A stretch of DNA of 7,627 nt from Planctomycetaceae bacterium (GTDB lineage Bacteria; Planctomycetota; Planctomycetia; Planctomycetales; Planctomycetaceae). The notes beneath the pieces were generated by a model that worked only from the letters and a program-made list of their open reading frames with translations, did no database searches and was not told where the DNA came from. The stretch is taken from the NCBI GenBank assembly GCA_016765335.1, contig JAESQE010000100.1, forward strand, positions 11,106 to 18,732, written 5' to 3'. Positions 1 to 6,894 of the stretch are shown piece after piece; the first letter of the stretch is position 1; every line of letters starts with the position of its first letter. Both the position numbers and the translations under genes were made by a program.

Positions 1-23
1 AGTTGAGAATCACTGGATAGCGT

Positions 24-1721
24 TCATTTTTGAGATTCAATGTTGGTACGTTCGCTAATTCGGCTGCCAAGCTCTACTCGAAATCGGTTGCTTCCTTGTT
101 GTAGTTCGACATAGTTCGATTTGACTTCAACCAAAGTGGCTTTAAATCGTCCTGATTCAAAAGCCGCCCCCTTGTTGATGGCGTACTTTTTTCCGGATTG
201 AACATCACGAAACCAAGCCGTGAGCTTTTGATCAATTTCGATACAAGCGAAAAGTTCAGTGGTCCTTTCTATGTTCGCCAGAACTTTTAGAGTGATCTGT
301 TTCGTACTTGTTTTGGCTGGTTCACCATCATCAACAACCTGTATTGATATTTGAAAGTATTTCCCAGACAGGGATTGGTCAGGGGTCCATAGCAGTTTTC
401 CAGTTTCTGAGTCGAGCTTTAATTCTGGAATGTCTTCTGCTTGCAATGAATAAGTGAGCTTTTGTGATGGTTCGTCTTGGTCTGTTGCTTTGATGTCATA
501 TTCCCAAGCTTCTGCCACGTAAAGATTGAGTTTGGGGATATCAGAAATAACGGGCGGGTTATTGAACTTTCGAACCTGAATCATCAATTGATGCTCCAGT
601 GTTTTTTCTGAATCTGTAAATTTCGCCTGAATGCGAACAGGGTAGTCCCCCAATTTTGTTGCATCAGTCGTCTTCCAGTTGATCGTGCGATTTTCTTGGT
701 CCCAAGAAAGTCCTTCAGGCTTTTCGCTTTGGAATTCAACATCAAGGTGAGATTTTTCAGGATTCGAAAATCCTTCCAAAGGCACAGTGAGTTCGAGACT
801 TTCCCCTTGTAATAAAATCACTGATTTCGGCAGATTGATACGAGGAGTAATAATGACTACGGGGCGAGAATGTGCAAACGGGCTGGCGTAGGCGAATTTA
901 TTCCATTGAGGCTGAAGCGTTTGATAGGGTTGAGAATCATCTTTGAAGTAGACCACAGTTTCTGCTGGAATTGCTTTGGATTTCTTACTTGGTTTTTGAT
1001 CTTGCTTCAGTTTCCAAATCAGACCATCAGAATCAATAGATTTTATAACAAGTGTTTCATTCATCTGATTCTGGAATTGGATGTTAAAGCCGCCATCGAG
1101 TGGATACAGCGACCTGGATTGCACTTCAAGCGTTGCGTCCCCTGTCTGAAAATCCTTGGCGAGCTTCCACTGCGTGTAAGGCAAAGGATGAGAATTTGAA
1201 TCAGTAATTGAAATTCCCTCAGCTGTTAGTTTTACAACAATCAGTGTTTCGGGGGCGTAAGATTCTGGCTCGAAAGACAATCTGACAATTCTTTGAAACA
1301 GAGCAGCCCCTTCAAAGTGATTTAAGAAATTTGCAATTTGGTCCGTAGTCGCAGATGCTTCTACGTTGACTTCCACTGCGTTTCCTGAGGAGCCGTATTT
1401 CGAGATTCTTCCAGGGGTCACTTGCAGCTGATCCCATCCTGCCTGATCTGCAAGATCGGTTAACCAGGCTGCGTAAGCTCTTTGGGCATCGAGTACGTTA
1501 GGAGGAAGTGAGCGGTCGGTCCATTGGGCCAACATGGATGCAGCTCTGATTAATGCCAATTCTTCCTGTTCTTTGGCGTCTAACTTTTTCTTGGTCGCTT
1601 TTATTTTTGCTTTCAATTCCGTAATTGGCCCAAAGACTCGACTGGCAAACATGGGATAGCCTAGCATCACCGTGAACGCAACGGCTAAAATCCCGGCCAA
1701 TATTTTTTCACGTTTTTGCAT
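24..1721 (-). CDS. gspM: GspM/PilO-like inner-membrane protein with two Ig/cadherin-like repeats and a C-terminal GspC-HR/PilP-like domain
   Basis: This 565-residue protein begins with a short Lys/Arg-rich cytoplasmic end, one membrane helix (about residues 8-28) and a charged coiled-coil (33-60). Residues about 76-172 match the PilO/GspM ferredoxin-like pattern, with LFQRIVRLSFEP followed by a strand ending in LTAEGISI. A beta-rich stretch of unknown type follows (about 185-290). Then come two tandem Ig/cadherin-like repeats (about 293-384 and 389-480); the second has the hallmarks NPPVISDIP, DQDEPSQKLTYSL, LDSETGKLLWTP and VVDDGEP. Residues about 488-556 look like a small beta barrel (AINKGAAFES, then VELQQGSNRFRVELG) similar to the GspC homology region or PilP. 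GspM normally has about 160 residues, so this protein is far longer. It is the last gene of the visible operon, 84 nt after gspL, with no clear Shine-Dalgarno before its ATG. The PilO-like role next to GspL is well supported by order and architecture; the GspC-like domain is inferred. Confidence 0.75.
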   Translation of the reverse strand: MQKREKILAGILAVAFTVMLGYPMFASRVFGPITELKAKIKATKKKLDAKEQEELALIRAASMLAQWTDRSLPPNVLDAQRAYAAWLTDLADQAGWDQLQVTPGRISKYGSSGNAVEVNVEASATTDQIANFLNHFEGAALFQRIVRLSFEPESYAPETLIVVKLTAEGISITDSNSHPLPYTQWKLAKDFQTGDATLEVQSRSLYPLDGGFNIQFQNQMNETLVIKSIDSDGLIWKLKQDQKPSKKSKAIPAETVVYFKDDSQPYQTLQPQWNKFAYASPFAHSRPVVIITPRINLPKSVILLQGESLELTVPLEGFSNPEKSHLDVEFQSEKPEGLSWDQENRTINWKTTDATKLGDYPVRIQAKFTDSEKTLEHQLMIQVRKFNNPPVISDIPKLNLYVAEAWEYDIKATDQDEPSQKLTYSLQAEDIPELKLDSETGKLLWTPDQSLSGKYFQISIQVVDDGEPAKTSTKQITLKVLANIERTTELFACIEIDQKLTAWFRDVQSGKKYAINKGAAFESGRFKATLVEVKSNYVELQQGSNRFRVELGSRISERTNIESQK

Positions 1722-1805
1722 CTTGGAACAGACTTATTGAGTTTATAATTTGATGTTTACAGCGAGATTCAATGCGAGTTAATCGTTGATTACATTTAAA
1801 ATGTG

Positions 1806-3281
1806 TCAGCTACCCGAGGCCTTGCCTGGTGTTTTAACTGGGACTTCAATCGGGATTTCAAATTCCAAATCGAATTCCAGCTGATAAGGTTCTCTCTCCT
1901 GAACTACCTGGATATTCCCAGGCCGAACCAAGTACCCCATCGCAGCCAGCTTTGCAGAAAACCTCTGAATGTCTTGTCGGGAAACAGCCAACCCACTACT
2001 GTTGATTCGAGTATGAGTTTTCCCATTCAATGGGACACTTTTGTAATTAGTAAAAACTAAGACTTTTCGATCCGGCATCGCGGTCATGACATCCGTGAAA
2101 TGCTGGCTGACATCTAAGCGATGCTCCAAGTACTCCTGCAATTCCTGTGATTCATTTGAGGTCGATTTTTGGTCTCGAATGAATTTGTCAGTTGCTGCCA
2201 ATTGATCGCTGACAGTGTTTAATTTATCTTCTAAACTTGAAATCTCTGATCGCCAAAGCCAAAAACTGACACCAATCAGTACAACAGCCGAAATTGCTCC
2301 TGCGATAGAATAGAACTTTTTTCGATCAAACGGTTTCATCTGCTGCCGAGGTGAAGCAAAGTTAATCTGAGGATGGGACTTGTTCAGATGAGAAACCACT
2401 GCCCCGATCGCAGCTTGTGCCTCGACGCTCGATAACGATTCCTGTTGCTGTTCGTTGAGCTTTTTTGTAATTACTTTGGGGGTCATCGTCTCCCAGCTAA
2501 GCTTGTTTGAGACGATAGATTCTGTGTTGTCTTTGATTTCCGGGATCTGAATAAACGAATTGATGTTTCGAGGAGATTCTTGATTCGCATTTTCGGTTGT
2601 TTTTGAAAGCAACATCCGTTTGATTTCCGCTGTCAATTCCTGATCACTCACCGCGTCTTCCGAAAATCGACGGCGAACCGAACCAGCCAGGAATTGAGAT
2701 TCATGAGTGAGTACGGTTTCGATTCTCGACTGACCAGCAGCCACTCCGATTGATGTTTGGTCCTTAGACTTTTGCGAGCTATCACAAAGAACCTCAGCTA
2801 AGGCGAGGCTGGAGATGAGAACAGATTGCAAAGGGCAGCCTATTGCTTGCGAAAAATCTTGCAGAAGCTGGATAATCTTTTTGGGTATCGTGCTTGCAAT
2901 CACCTCTTGCATTCCGTCAGGGGTTAATTGTGGAATGGCTATGAAGTCAACAATCAGTTCATCGATTCTGGATGTCACTTGTGAGGCGATCTGCATGCTG
3001 ACGATGTCTGGTAGTTCGCCTATTGGAAGCGGAGGGACTTCAAATTTTCGGACCGCAACTCGATCTCTCGCAATAACAAAGTACAAGGCATCGAAGTCAC
3101 TCGGGTTGAACGAGACCGATTCCATGAACCACTGCGCCAACTGATTTGCGTCAGGCGTTGTTTCACTTGCTTGTGCCCAGGTGAGTCGATCCAGTTGCTC
3201 GACCTCAACGTGACTGTGAGTCACTTTTGCACAAACAGAGCAAAGATGTGGAAGATCCCAATCAATACTCAAAATTCGCAT
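1806..3281 (-). CDS. gspL: GspL / PilM-PilN-like fused inner-membrane assembly protein
   Basis: The protein has 491 residues. Residues 1 to about 225 look like a degenerate PilM/GspL actin-like cytoplasmic domain: it opens with MRILSIDWD, contains VRKFEVPPLPIGELPDIV (about 77-94), and has a second subdomain strand, TSIGVAAGQSRIETVLT (176-192). A variable Gln/Ser-rich linker leads to INFASPRQQ (306-314), a segment I associate with planctomycete PilM-like proteins. One membrane helix follows (about 323-343), then a short coiled-coil (345-372) and a periplasmic PilN-like domain (about 375-480). This is GspL topology, in which the cytoplasmic part binds the GspE ATPase and the periplasmic part pairs with GspM. 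The Gly-rich phosphate loop of PilM is absent, so ATP binding is doubtful. A CxxC pair (C14, C17) lies near the N-terminus. It starts 34 nt after gspK. The GspL-versus-PilM name is a matter of convention; the role follows from position and architecture. Confidence 0.75.
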   Translation of the reverse strand: MRILSIDWDLPHLCSVCAKVTHSHVEVEQLDRLTWAQASETTPDANQLAQWFMESVSFNPSDFDALYFVIARDRVAVRKFEVPPLPIGELPDIVSMQIASQVTSRIDELIVDFIAIPQLTPDGMQEVIASTIPKKIIQLLQDFSQAIGCPLQSVLISSLALAEVLCDSSQKSKDQTSIGVAAGQSRIETVLTHESQFLAGSVRRRFSEDAVSDQELTAEIKRMLLSKTTENANQESPRNINSFIQIPEIKDNTESIVSNKLSWETMTPKVITKKLNEQQQESLSSVEAQAAIGAVVSHLNKSHPQINFASPRQQMKPFDRKKFYSIAGAISAVVLIGVSFWLWRSEISSLEDKLNTVSDQLAATDKFIRDQKSTSNESQELQEYLEHRLDVSQHFTDVMTAMPDRKVLVFTNYKSVPLNGKTHTRINSSGLAVSRQDIQRFSAKLAAMGYLVRPGNIQVVQEREPYQLEFDLEFEIPIEVPVKTPGKASGS

Positions 3282-3315
3282 TGGTATCCAAGCCTTATTT
3301 TATATTGAAGGACAT

Positions 3316-4851
3316 TTATTCAAAAAGCCCCAGTAATTGATCTTCAGTCCATTTCGATGCGTGAGGAGGTAATTCCTGATACATCAAGATTAACGGCTGC
3401 TCTCCAGCAATGTCGATAACGACTTCGGTAGAAATCTGAATTTTCGTTTGAGCCGAAAAGCCAATCGAGCGGAACCGATACACTCCGCTTCTCGTTGTAA
3501 GGAACGGTTCGATTTTACGCATTGTTGCGATATCTACCACGCCGCTACTCAGTAGATCCGATGGGAATTCGAATGTACCTGCATAAGAGACAATGAACTC
3601 TGCTAACGCATCCGAACTCGAAGGCAGTCCAACGAGCACCTCGTAAGAGGCATGATTGATATCGATTCGACCAGAGGTCACATCTCCTTCACTGAGTGTC
3701 AGCGTATCGTAAACTTGTTCCATGAAACTCAAATCACTGGTTGTCCACGGGCTTGTTAATGTTTCGCCTTGATTGCCATTGGGGGCAGTCGTTGTGGCAT
3801 CAAATAATTCGAAAATAGACCGAATCTGTAAACCGGCTGATTGGGATGACTGGCTACTTTGACCAGAGCTGCCTGTGATTTGATTGGGCGAACTGCGATT
3901 ACCACTTGGGGGAAGCAATGTTTCTTCCGCTGCTTGCGAAGCACCTGATTGGCGATATGCAACAACAAAATCAGCCAGTTCCTGACCAAAGTCGATGGTT
4001 AAGTCTGCTTGTAGTTGATCGAGATTTTCCATGTTCAAATTGATTTTAGGAGTGCCGTCTGATCGCAGATTCGATTCTCTTCCCCAGACAGTCAAATAAG
4101 TATTCCAGCCGAACTGCAAACTACCATCTGCATTATCCAAGGGGAGCGTCATCTCGCCATCGTCTTCTTCAATGTCGAGCAGGCCATTGCGATTTAAGTC
4201 TTCGCCGTATAATAACTCTGTGGTGATATCAGGAATCGCTAGTAATTCATCCAAGGATGATAACGCAGCATTTCGTACCATAAACGATCCCTCATCAGAC
4301 TCGGTGCCAAAGTCTCGCGGGCTGGCGTCGCTGTCGATGAAGTCGAGAATTGTATCTGCGATGGTTTCTGTCATGTCAGGTAAATTCATCAACATTTCTC
4401 GTTGATCTTCTAGCGGCACATCTAATTCTGCAATGCTGTTCAGGTTCAATTTGCCCTGTTCGCTTTTGATGCCGAATTGTAATTCTTCTGGATAATCCAG
4501 TTGTACCCCAGCAACTATCGAGAATCGTGTGGCGAGTTCCGGTTCGGTATCTGATTCTTCACTAAGCAGCCTGGCAATAAAAACGTCCGGCGTCTCATTC
4601 AATGCCATGAGGTCGAAGCCCTCACTGGTTACCAACGCAAGTGTGTATTCAATTCCAGAGGCAGCTGCCTGGCGACATTGAGATTCTTCAACGTAGTAAG
4701 AGACAACTTCTCGTTCGGTCGTCATGCGATCTGCAAACTGATACGCAGACAAAGAGAGTAGCACGATAACAGTCAGCACAACCAAAAGTACAAATCCACG
4801 AGGATGATCGGTCTGCCCTTGCTGCGATGTGTTTTTGTGATGACGCTTCAT
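3316..4851 (-). CDS. gspK: Type II secretion system minor pseudopilin GspK
   Basis: GspK caps the pseudopilus tip together with GspI and GspJ. The protein has a basic leader ending in HPRG19, predicted to be cleaved before F20, then a hydrophobic helix (about 20-38). Mature position 5 is Val rather than Glu, which is the diagnostic GspK trait. Family motifs follow: GKLNLNSI (133-140), ILDFIDSDASPRDFGTE (168-184), MVRNAALSSLDELLAIPDI (191-209), and a second helix-hairpin-helix-like part, GRIDINHASYEVLVGLP (394-410). Residues 218-229 form a textbook EF-hand loop. A Ser/Gln/Gly-rich linker lies at about 316-340. At 511 residues it is well above the roughly 320 of proteobacterial GspK. Its ATG overlaps the gspJ stop by four bases (ATGA), with a strong Shine-Dalgarno GGAGG at 4859-4863 inside gspJ, 7 nt upstream, so translation is probably coupled. 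Confidence 0.93.
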   Translation of the reverse strand: MKRHHKNTSQQGQTDHPRGFVLLVVLTVIVLLSLSAYQFADRMTTEREVVSYYVEESQCRQAAASGIEYTLALVTSEGFDLMALNETPDVFIARLLSEESDTEPELATRFSIVAGVQLDYPEELQFGIKSEQGKLNLNSIAELDVPLEDQREMLMNLPDMTETIADTILDFIDSDASPRDFGTESDEGSFMVRNAALSSLDELLAIPDITTELLYGEDLNRNGLLDIEEDDGEMTLPLDNADGSLQFGWNTYLTVWGRESNLRSDGTPKINLNMENLDQLQADLTIDFGQELADFVVAYRQSGASQAAEETLLPPSGNRSSPNQITGSSGQSSQSSQSAGLQIRSIFELFDATTTAPNGNQGETLTSPWTTSDLSFMEQVYDTLTLSEGDVTSGRIDINHASYEVLVGLPSSSDALAEFIVSYAGTFEFPSDLLSSGVVDIATMRKIEPFLTTRSGVYRFRSIGFSAQTKIQISTEVVIDIAGEQPLILMYQELPPHASKWTEDQLLGLFE

Positions 4852-5675
4852 TCGACATCCTCCACATCAGCAGAGAATCTTGCACCCGGAATTGCGATGA
4901 CCCGAGAATAGATCTCTGTTTTCGGTTGTGAGGATTCAGCGGCATCTTGCGAGCCGGCAATTTCTATCGTCACTTCAATGGCTTTGGGAAGGGATTCGTT
5001 TTCGTCACTATCCCACTGCTCGCCCCACTCTTCGCCATCAAAATACATGAAACTTATCGACTGAAGTTCTGGCAAGTTCAAATACTCAGTGGTACCAATC
5101 AAGTCTGTCTGAGAGTCAAGCACGCAAGCAATTCGCACCAAGGATTTTCCCTGTTCTTCTTCCACCTCATAAGCCGACCACATTTCATCCCCCGGCGTGA
5201 CCCAAGCCACACATCGCGTACGTCGCCCCAAATCTTCGGCAGTCAATCCCTGTTCCGCGATCTTATAACTCCCTGCTGAAGATTGATTAATTCGCGGTTC
5301 GATGATGAGTTGCAGCAACTTCGGACCTGCAACCAAAACGGGCAATTCATCAGCAGGGGTTGCTTCAGTCAGTGATTCAACCATTGCTTCAGGATCTAAT
5401 GCGGTGGCCAGAGCTTCGGTTTCGGATTCGTCTTCTGATATCAAATCTGCCGGTTTAATAGCTCGAAGACAACGTAAATCCCATTCCAGCTGTCTCAATA
5501 AATTTCGAGCAAGCTCGGCCGAGACCAGTTGTTGCTGGGAGGAACGTTCGATGTTCACAAACATTGTCATTGAAGTCATCACCACAGCTAGAACAACCGA
5601 TGTCAAACCAGCTGCCAGGATAAGCTCTAGAAGTGTAAACGCAGTTCGTGCTTTTTGATGCAGTTTTCCAACCAT
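4848..5675 (-). CDS. gspJ: Type II secretion system minor pseudopilin GspJ
   Basis: GspJ is a tip pseudopilin that binds GspI and GspK. Numbered from the ATG chosen here (275 residues), the leader ends at A12, followed by FTLLE with Glu at mature position 5 and a hydrophobic helix to about residue 40. The C-terminal half carries the GspJ hallmark: LPELQSISFMYFDG, then two Trp residues (EEWGEQW), then LPKAIEVTIEI, at about 201-239. The region about 80-110 is an acidic insertion rich in Glu, Ser and Ala. A GTG directly before the ATG (5676-5678) could add one residue. I prefer the ATG because it forms a TGATG junction with the gspI stop and sits 8 nt from an AGGAG. The -1 residue of the leader is Ala rather than the usual Gly. 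The family call is firm; the exact start is slightly uncertain. Confidence 0.92.
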   Translation of the reverse strand: MVGKLHQKARTAFTLLELILAAGLTSVVLAVVMTSMTMFVNIERSSQQQLVSAELARNLLRQLEWDLRCLRAIKPADLISEDESETEALATALDPEAMVESLTEATPADELPVLVAGPKLLQLIIEPRINQSSAGSYKIAEQGLTAEDLGRRTRCVAWVTPGDEMWSAYEVEEEQGKSLVRIACVLDSQTDLIGTTEYLNLPELQSISFMYFDGEEWGEQWDSDENESLPKAIEVTIEIAGSQDAAESSQPKTEIYSRVIAIPGARFSADVEDVE

Positions 5676-6106
5676 CACTCGGTCTCCTGATCTGTGGAGA
5701 CGGGAGTATAAATCAAACGAACGAGTTTCACGTCAGCATTTCGTTTCTTTTGTTCTCCGTAATGAGTGACCTGTACGCTGATTTGTTGTAATGTTTCTAT
5801 TTCGGTTTGTTCGACAGTGATCGAATAAGTCCAGCTTGGGTCATCTTCAAAAGGCATCTCGCTGGAACCGCTGACTGGCTGAGCATCCAGTGTTATTTCA
5901 TCGATTATAGACTCGCAGCGAATTAACGCATCGATTTCAAAAGTTGATCGAGCAACAGAAATCCGCGAAACTTCCATCAACGTACCGATGGCTGCCAGTG
6001 AAGTCGCCAGGATGACGGTCGCGAGCACAACTTCAAACAGAGAAAATCCCTTGAGGAGTGATTGAGAGTGGCGATACTGCTTAGAGTCTTTTTGCAAAAC
6101 GAACAT
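5675..6106 (-). CDS. gspI: Type II secretion system minor pseudopilin GspI
   Basis: The protein has 143 residues, close to the usual GspI length. The leader ends in LLKG20, followed by FSLFE with Glu at mature position 5 (E25) and a hydrophobic helix (21-41). After it comes the conserved helical stretch ARSTFEIDALIRCESIIDEI (52-71), and then a beta-sheet part with the family Trp in DPSWTYSITVEQ (89-100). GspI nucleates the I-J-K tip complex in studied systems. An AGG 8 nt upstream of the ATG gives a fair ribosome site. The gene opens a tightly packed block: it overlaps gspJ by one base. It is separated from gspH by 245 nt containing a repeat element, so its transcription may depend on read-through past that element or on a promoter I could not identify. 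Confidence 0.9.
   Translation of the reverse strand: MFVLQKDSKQYRHSQSLLKGFSLFEVVLATVILATSLAAIGTLMEVSRISVARSTFEIDALIRCESIIDEITLDAQPVSGSSEMPFEDDPSWTYSITVEQTEIETLQQISVQVTHYGEQKKRNADVKLVRLIYTPVSTDQETE
5684..5688 (-). promoter_or_regulatory. Shine-Dalgarno of gspJ (AGGAG)
   Basis: On the minus strand AGGAG lies 8 nt before the ATG at 5673-5675 and 5 nt before the overlapping GTG at 5676-5678. The spacing and the TGATG junction favour the ATG. The site is inside the 3' end of gspI, so re-initiation by ribosomes finishing gspI is likely. Confidence 0.6.
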
Positions 6107-6222
6107 TTGTTTGACCTGCTGGTATTTGCAAAAAGGAAAAGTTGATCTCTGTGACGTTGGAGTTCACATCCTGAGGAGTAATCTGTTACATAAACGAGGA
6201 GTTGTTTTCTGTCCTTTGTTTA

Positions 6223-6340
6223 GGGAACCTCTGTTAATTGAATTCCAGTGGTTCGCGAAAACAGTTTGATTATAAAACAGTTCAAAAAAACCCTCTAACT
6301 CCCCCTTCGTAAGGGGGAGAACCAATTTATAGAGGTTCCC
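6223..6340. mobile_element. MITE-like element A between gspH and gspI
   Basis: The ends are perfect 10-bp inverted repeats: GGGAACCTCT at 6223-6232 and AGAGGTTCCC at 6331-6340. Further matching inward includes AATTG at the same offset on both sides. The element is flanked on both sides by TTTA (6219-6222 and 6341-6344), which looks like a 4-bp target duplication. The core contains a 9-bp GC-rich hairpin (6299-6307 with 6311-6319, loop CGT) and two direct copies of AAAACAGTT (6258-6266, 6274-6282). There is no transposase gene, so it would be non-autonomous. The same end sequence recurs at 7431. The hairpin core resembles a C-rich/G-rich palindrome that I recall as dispersed in planctomycete and cyanobacterial genomes. 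Mobility is inferred from structure only. Confidence 0.6.
6284..6337 (-). terminator. Terminator-like hairpin plus T-tract after gspH, carried by element A
   Basis: Read on the minus strand, 14 nt after the gspH stop, an outer arm AACCTCTA pairs with TAGAGGGTT with one bulged G. It encloses a 9-bp inner stem, CTCCCCCTT/AAGGGGGAG, with a 3-nt loop. The outer arm runs directly into a run of seven T (6284-6290). The unpaired bases between the two stems are lopsided (about 10 on one side, 1 on the other), so this is not an ideal intrinsic terminator. It could act as a partial terminator or as an RNA-stabilising hairpin for the gspG-gspH part of the message. Confidence 0.4.
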
Positions 6341-6351
6341 TTTAGTATCGA

Positions 6352-6885
6352 TCAAATTGATTCCAATGTAACTTGTCCTGTGAGGCCACGAACGCGAATC
6401 GTTCGTATTCTTCCGTTGATATCTTCAATTGAAAATTCGCTATCTGATGAGGTGCCATCAGGGCGAAACATGATGACTGGTGACCAACTTTTGGTTAGCC
6501 AGTCTGCTGGTGCAGAATCCAAGATCTCTTCAGAGAGTTGGTGTGCGTTGACTGCTTCCGAAAAAAGGACATCTTCTCCCAGTTCGATTTTCGAATCAAA
6601 CGAACTGCCAGAGGGGCCGGAAATGATGAACTCTCCAGAAGAGACAAAATAAACATCATACGACTGGTTTTCCTGAATTGATTTTCTTCGGACCTCATTC
6701 AAGAACTTAACGACATCCCCTGTTTCAGAAAGAAAACGTTGTTGGGCAGCAATCCGGGTTACCGAAGGCAGCGCGATTCCCAGCATCGCTGCCAAGATTG
6801 CTGTTGTCAGTAATAACTCGAATAAAGTGAATCCAGCACGCCAGTTGCAATCAACCAATGTGCAGGAATGAGTGAGCCTTTTCAT
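6352..6885 (-). CDS. gspH: Type II secretion system minor pseudopilin GspH
   Basis: The protein has 177 residues. The leader ends in WRAG18, followed by FTLFE with Glu at mature position 5 (E23) and a hydrophobic helix to about residue 40. The next part, QQRFLSETGDVVKFLNEVRRKSIQEN (48-73), is the usual GspH/FimT helix linking to a beta-sandwich. The C-terminus has the family signature FRPDGTSSDSEFSIED, then IRTIRVRGLTGQVTL (about 140-175). GspH is thought to join the pseudopilus shaft to the I-J-K tip. It starts 9 nt after the gspG stop, with no convincing Shine-Dalgarno, so coupling to gspG is likely. There is only one Met before the cleavage site, which fixes the start. A FimT-type pseudopilin is the alternative name; position beside gspG favours gspH. 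Confidence 0.9.
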   Translation of the reverse strand: MKRLTHSCTLVDCNWRAGFTLFELLLTTAILAAMLGIALPSVTRIAAQQRFLSETGDVVKFLNEVRRKSIQENQSYDVYFVSSGEFIISGPSGSSFDSKIELGEDVLFSEAVNAHQLSEEILDSAPADWLTKSWSPVIMFRPDGTSSDSEFSIEDINGRIRTIRVRGLTGQVTLESI

Positions 6886-6894
6886 CTTGTGGCA

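Noticed and set aside
870..1199. Plus-strand open frames opposite gspM, gspL, gspK, gspJ and gspH (for example 870-1199, 2815-3144, 5302-5658)
   Set aside because: All lie antisense within strongly supported secretion genes. They lack recognisable domains and ribosome sites and are explained by codon use of the real genes.
1722..1805. 84-nt gap between gspL and gspM as a site for a promoter or small RNA
   Set aside because: It is AT-rich, but I found no paired -35/-10 boxes, strong hairpin or open frame in it.
6150..6168. TGTGA / TCACA short inverted repeat in the leader of gspI, possible operator
   Set aside because: The arms are only 5 bp with a 9-nt loop and no second copy was seen. This is expected by chance.
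6269..6274. Perfect TATAAT on the minus strand inside element A, a possible -10 box for gspI
   Set aside because: No acceptable -35 box lies 16-18 bases upstream, and the area is an AT-rich repeat core over 160 bases from the gspI start. It is too weak to annotate as a promoter.
6164..6355. A 63-codon minus-strand open frame downstream of gspH
   Set aside because: It begins with TTG inside the gspH stop region and runs through both ends and the hairpin of element A. The KLVLPLTKGELEGF-like stretch is just the palindrome translated, so it is not a gene.
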